Positions 62,385 through 64,000 of a DNA stretch of 64,000 bases are shown piece by piece. Position 1 is the stretch's first letter; each line of letters starts with the position of its first letter. The notes beneath the pieces were generated by a model. That model ran no database searches. It worked only from the letters and a program-made list of their open reading frames with translations, and was not told the DNA's origin. The stretch comes from Crocodylus rhombifer. Its lineage: Eukaryota > Chordata > Crocodylia > Crocodylidae. A program made the position numbers and the translations under genes. The stretch spans positions 186,513-250,512 of the forward strand of contig JAVSML010001154.1 in assembly GCA_038503035.1 (NCBI GenBank), given 5' to 3'.

Positions 62385-63150
62385 TCAAGATACTTTGTAA
62401 TGTAGCTCCCATTCTATCCTGGTGTGTGTATACGTTTTGTGCAGAAATGTGGCATTTTTTGAGCACTCTACATACCCTGGCACTCCCCCTAAAGGCAAAC
62501 GTGCAAAGCGACCCCATCTATAATCAAGTTGCTTCATCATCTGGAATTTTGATTCAAGTTTCCAAGCTGTAAGATCCACATATACAGAATATCTCAAATA
62601 ATCAGTCTCAAGAAGGCTCTCCTCTGGATAGCTGTACTTATGGATCCCATTCTTGGCAAGTAAGCAGCAGGTAGCTTCTGAAGAAAGTGAGAACAGAGAG
62701 ATGCTGCCAAGCCGGCACCCCTCTTATGTATCGGTATCCTAAGGATTGATGTAATTAGCTCCCTTTGTAACCACACTTATTGCCAAGATGATCTGCACTC
62801 TATTAAAAATCTGGATACCAGAACTGATGCCACAACATAAGAACTAAAAGAATCAGCTATGCTCTGTTCTGAGTCACCGCCTTTTGGAATGAAAGGAAAT
62901 GGAAGAAGTGCATGCATCAGATGACAGGACCATTCAAAGACAAAAGCATCAGGTATGAACACACTACATTCCTACACCCTTTGCCTCCAGCAAAGAGGCT
63001 GGGGCACATTTGCAAAGAGGTCAACTTGAGGAGCTTCCAACTTGTGTACAGCCTGGGACAAAACTAAGTATTTCAGAAATCACTTCTAACAATGACATCT
63101 TTTTTTGCTTAGCTGGTCTGCCAGATCATTGACTGACATCCGCTGGTAGG
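62385..63150 (-). mobile_element. DIRS-like RNase H and C-terminal fragment
   Basis: Reading the minus strand from about 63150, the blocks are DLADQLSKK, EAPQVDLFAN, PDAFVFEWSCHLMHALLPFP and, further on, LTAWKLESK, in several frames with stops. This order (ADxLSR, PxVDLFA, DAFxxxWxxxLxYAFPP, AWxLS) is that of the RNase H end of DIRS-type retrotransposon pol. The RT block at 60.6-60.9 kb lies on the wrong side for one intact copy. Confidence 0.65.
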
Positions 63151-63259
63151 CAGAGTGCCACTAGATCAGCACAGAGTAAACTAAATCAATCTTGGTCTTC
63201 TCTCTATTCCTGTAAAACACTGAAGACATTGTCTATTAGAACTTGGATTATTATGTCAC

Positions 63260-63269
63260 NNNNNNNNNN
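63260..63269. other. 10-N assembly gap
   Basis: Ten N join an AT-rich contig to a strongly GC-rich one. True size and correctness of the join are unknown. Confidence 0.95.
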
Positions 63270-63370
63270 CGGGCCGGGCCGGGCCCCACAGCGGACGGCG
63301 ACCGACGCAGAGGCCGCGACGCCTCTGGGCACCGGGGTTCGAGAGCAACTTCCGTGCAGCCTCCGGCGGG
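63270..63370 (+). CDS. Candidate first exon (ATGGG then GTAAGG donor)
   Basis: Within the CpG island the plus strand has GGGCACCATGGG followed by GTAAGGGC. This is a good Kozak context (CACCATGG) with a strong 5' splice site five bases into the frame. A 5' exon would then code Met and the first two bases of Gly. In other vertebrates HOMER1 lies divergently upstream of TENT2 and its protein begins Met-Gly, so HOMER1 exon 1 is possible. The assignment rests on synteny and two residues only, and the gap makes even adjacency uncertain. TENT2's own promoter on the other strand is the main alternative. Confidence 0.3.
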
Positions 63371-63600
63371 CACCATGGGGTAAGGGCGGCTTCCTTCGCT
63401 CCGCGGGTCCCTAGCGCCCGGGCGAGCCGGGCCCCGCTGCCTCCTGCCCCTGCTCGGCCGGCTCTCCTCCGCCGCTCGGCTGTCGCTCTCGCACGTGCGC
63501 GATGGGTGGCGGGAGGTCGCTGGCATGGCCGGCGGTCAGCAGCCGGGCAGGAGGGTGGGAAGAAAAGCGGCCCAGGTGGGCAGCCTTGCCTCTCCCGCTG
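63270..63600 (+). promoter_or_regulatory. CpG island
   Basis: Directly after the gap the sequence is very GC-rich and dense in CpG (GGGCCGGGCCGGGCC repeats, GCGACGCC, GCCGCTCGG). This is unlike anything else in the window and typical of a vertebrate promoter. No TATA box is seen. The AT content rises again after about 63750. Confidence 0.85.
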
Positions 63601-64000
63601 GGGCTCCCAGCTGCCTTCCTGCTTTCCAGCTGGATTGGCAGGCACCACCTTCATCCAACTGCTTGGGTCCCTGTGCGAAGGTAGTGGAGGCATAACTGGG
63701 CACCTGGGGTGGCTTGCGGATGATTTTGCCCCCTCCCCTGTTTCCCCATTTGGCACCCTGGGGGGCCTGCCCCAGTCACTACAGTAGTGTAGCTGCAGCA
63801 GGGAATCTCTGTGAACAGCAACAGGCCTCTTACTCCCGTCGACTCTTTAGGATCAGTGCAGCTAAGACAGGGACCTGGCCATCTCCCTTAGGATACTTTT
63901 AAATCTAGGTAAATGTACTAAAGGCGGTTGTCTGAATTTCCTCAAAGAGACGAATTCTTGGAGAAGGTTGGCTTTTTGGTTCTAGTGCAGTATCAGAAAT
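63601..64000 (+). other. Intron-like sequence after CpG island
   Basis: Moderately GC-rich sequence becomes AT-richer to the right edge. No exon or repeat is recognised. Confidence 0.5.

Larger units (their letters stand above)
56805..63259 (-). other. TENT2 upstream intron; next exon not found
   Basis: Between the first visible exon and the 10-N gap I searched the minus strand for the missing TENT2 exons, including the SSDGDLCL catalytic segment, and found none. The stretch holds a hAT-like element, LINE and DIRS-like relics and AT-rich sequence. About 58324-59100 shows nothing specific. Confidence 0.6.

Noticed and set aside
63256..63756. 166-residue minus-strand frame across the CpG island
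   Set aside because: GC-rich DNA has few stops by chance, the frame enters the N gap, and no motif is seen.
1..64000. Search for tRNA, rRNA, CRISPR arrays and operons
   Set aside because: No cloverleaf with A/B boxes, rRNA core or regular spaced repeats was noticed, and gene structure is that of a vertebrate intron-rich locus.

Overview
The window is vertebrate nuclear DNA, and I read it as crocodilian, with turtle the main alternative. The grounds are spliced exons of a vertebrate gene with 3.5-28 kb introns, many CR1-type LINE fragments on both strands, several hAT-like and Tigger-like DNA transposons, a DIRS-like retroelement remnant, and no bacterial-style gene organisation. Birds seem less likely because DNA transposons and DIRS relics are prominent here. 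The species call is inference.

The one host gene that can be proved is TENT2 (also called GLD2 or PAPD4), a cytoplasmic non-canonical poly(A)/nucleotidyl polymerase, on the minus strand. Six consecutive coding exons lie at 56735-56804, 50972-51048, 44154-44282, 40578-40621, 30067-30203 and 2175-2266. Every splice phase joins correctly from exon to exon. They cover the end of the nucleotidyltransferase core, including the third catalytic Asp, and most of the PAP-associated domain. The last coding exon(s) would lie left of position 1. The first exons, including the DGD catalytic pair, were not found between 56805 and the 10-N gap at 63260-63269. The intron at 51049-56734 uses a GC-AG splice pair.

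Layout: 1-4 kb is plain AT-rich intron. From 4.0 to 9 kb there is a nest of antisense LINE sequence cut by a hAT-like element, a CR1 and an AATCGAAT-rich element. From 9 to 17 kb there is quiet intron, then CR1 fragments and a composite foldback. From 17.3 to 21.5 kb there is a broken copy of an uncharacterised multi-copy protein family, split by a 2.2 kb CR1. From 21.9 to 28.5 kb there are small hAT-like elements, a 100-N gap inside a poly-T run, and a 694-bp foldback with a perfect 8-bp target duplication. From 28.5 to 46 kb there is intron with MITE-like palindromes, a CR1 fragment and a G-run locus. From 46 to 50 kb a stretch of intron is duplicated inside a hAT-like element 3 kb away, which looks like sequence capture. 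From 52 to 58.4 kb there are more TIR elements. From 59 to 63.2 kb there are LINE and DIRS-like relics and one unexplained plus-strand ORF. Right of the 10-N gap is a CpG island with a candidate plus-strand first exon; HOMER1 is a guess from synteny only.

Only TENT2 is likely to function. Everything else that looks coding is decayed mobile DNA or low-complexity ORF noise.
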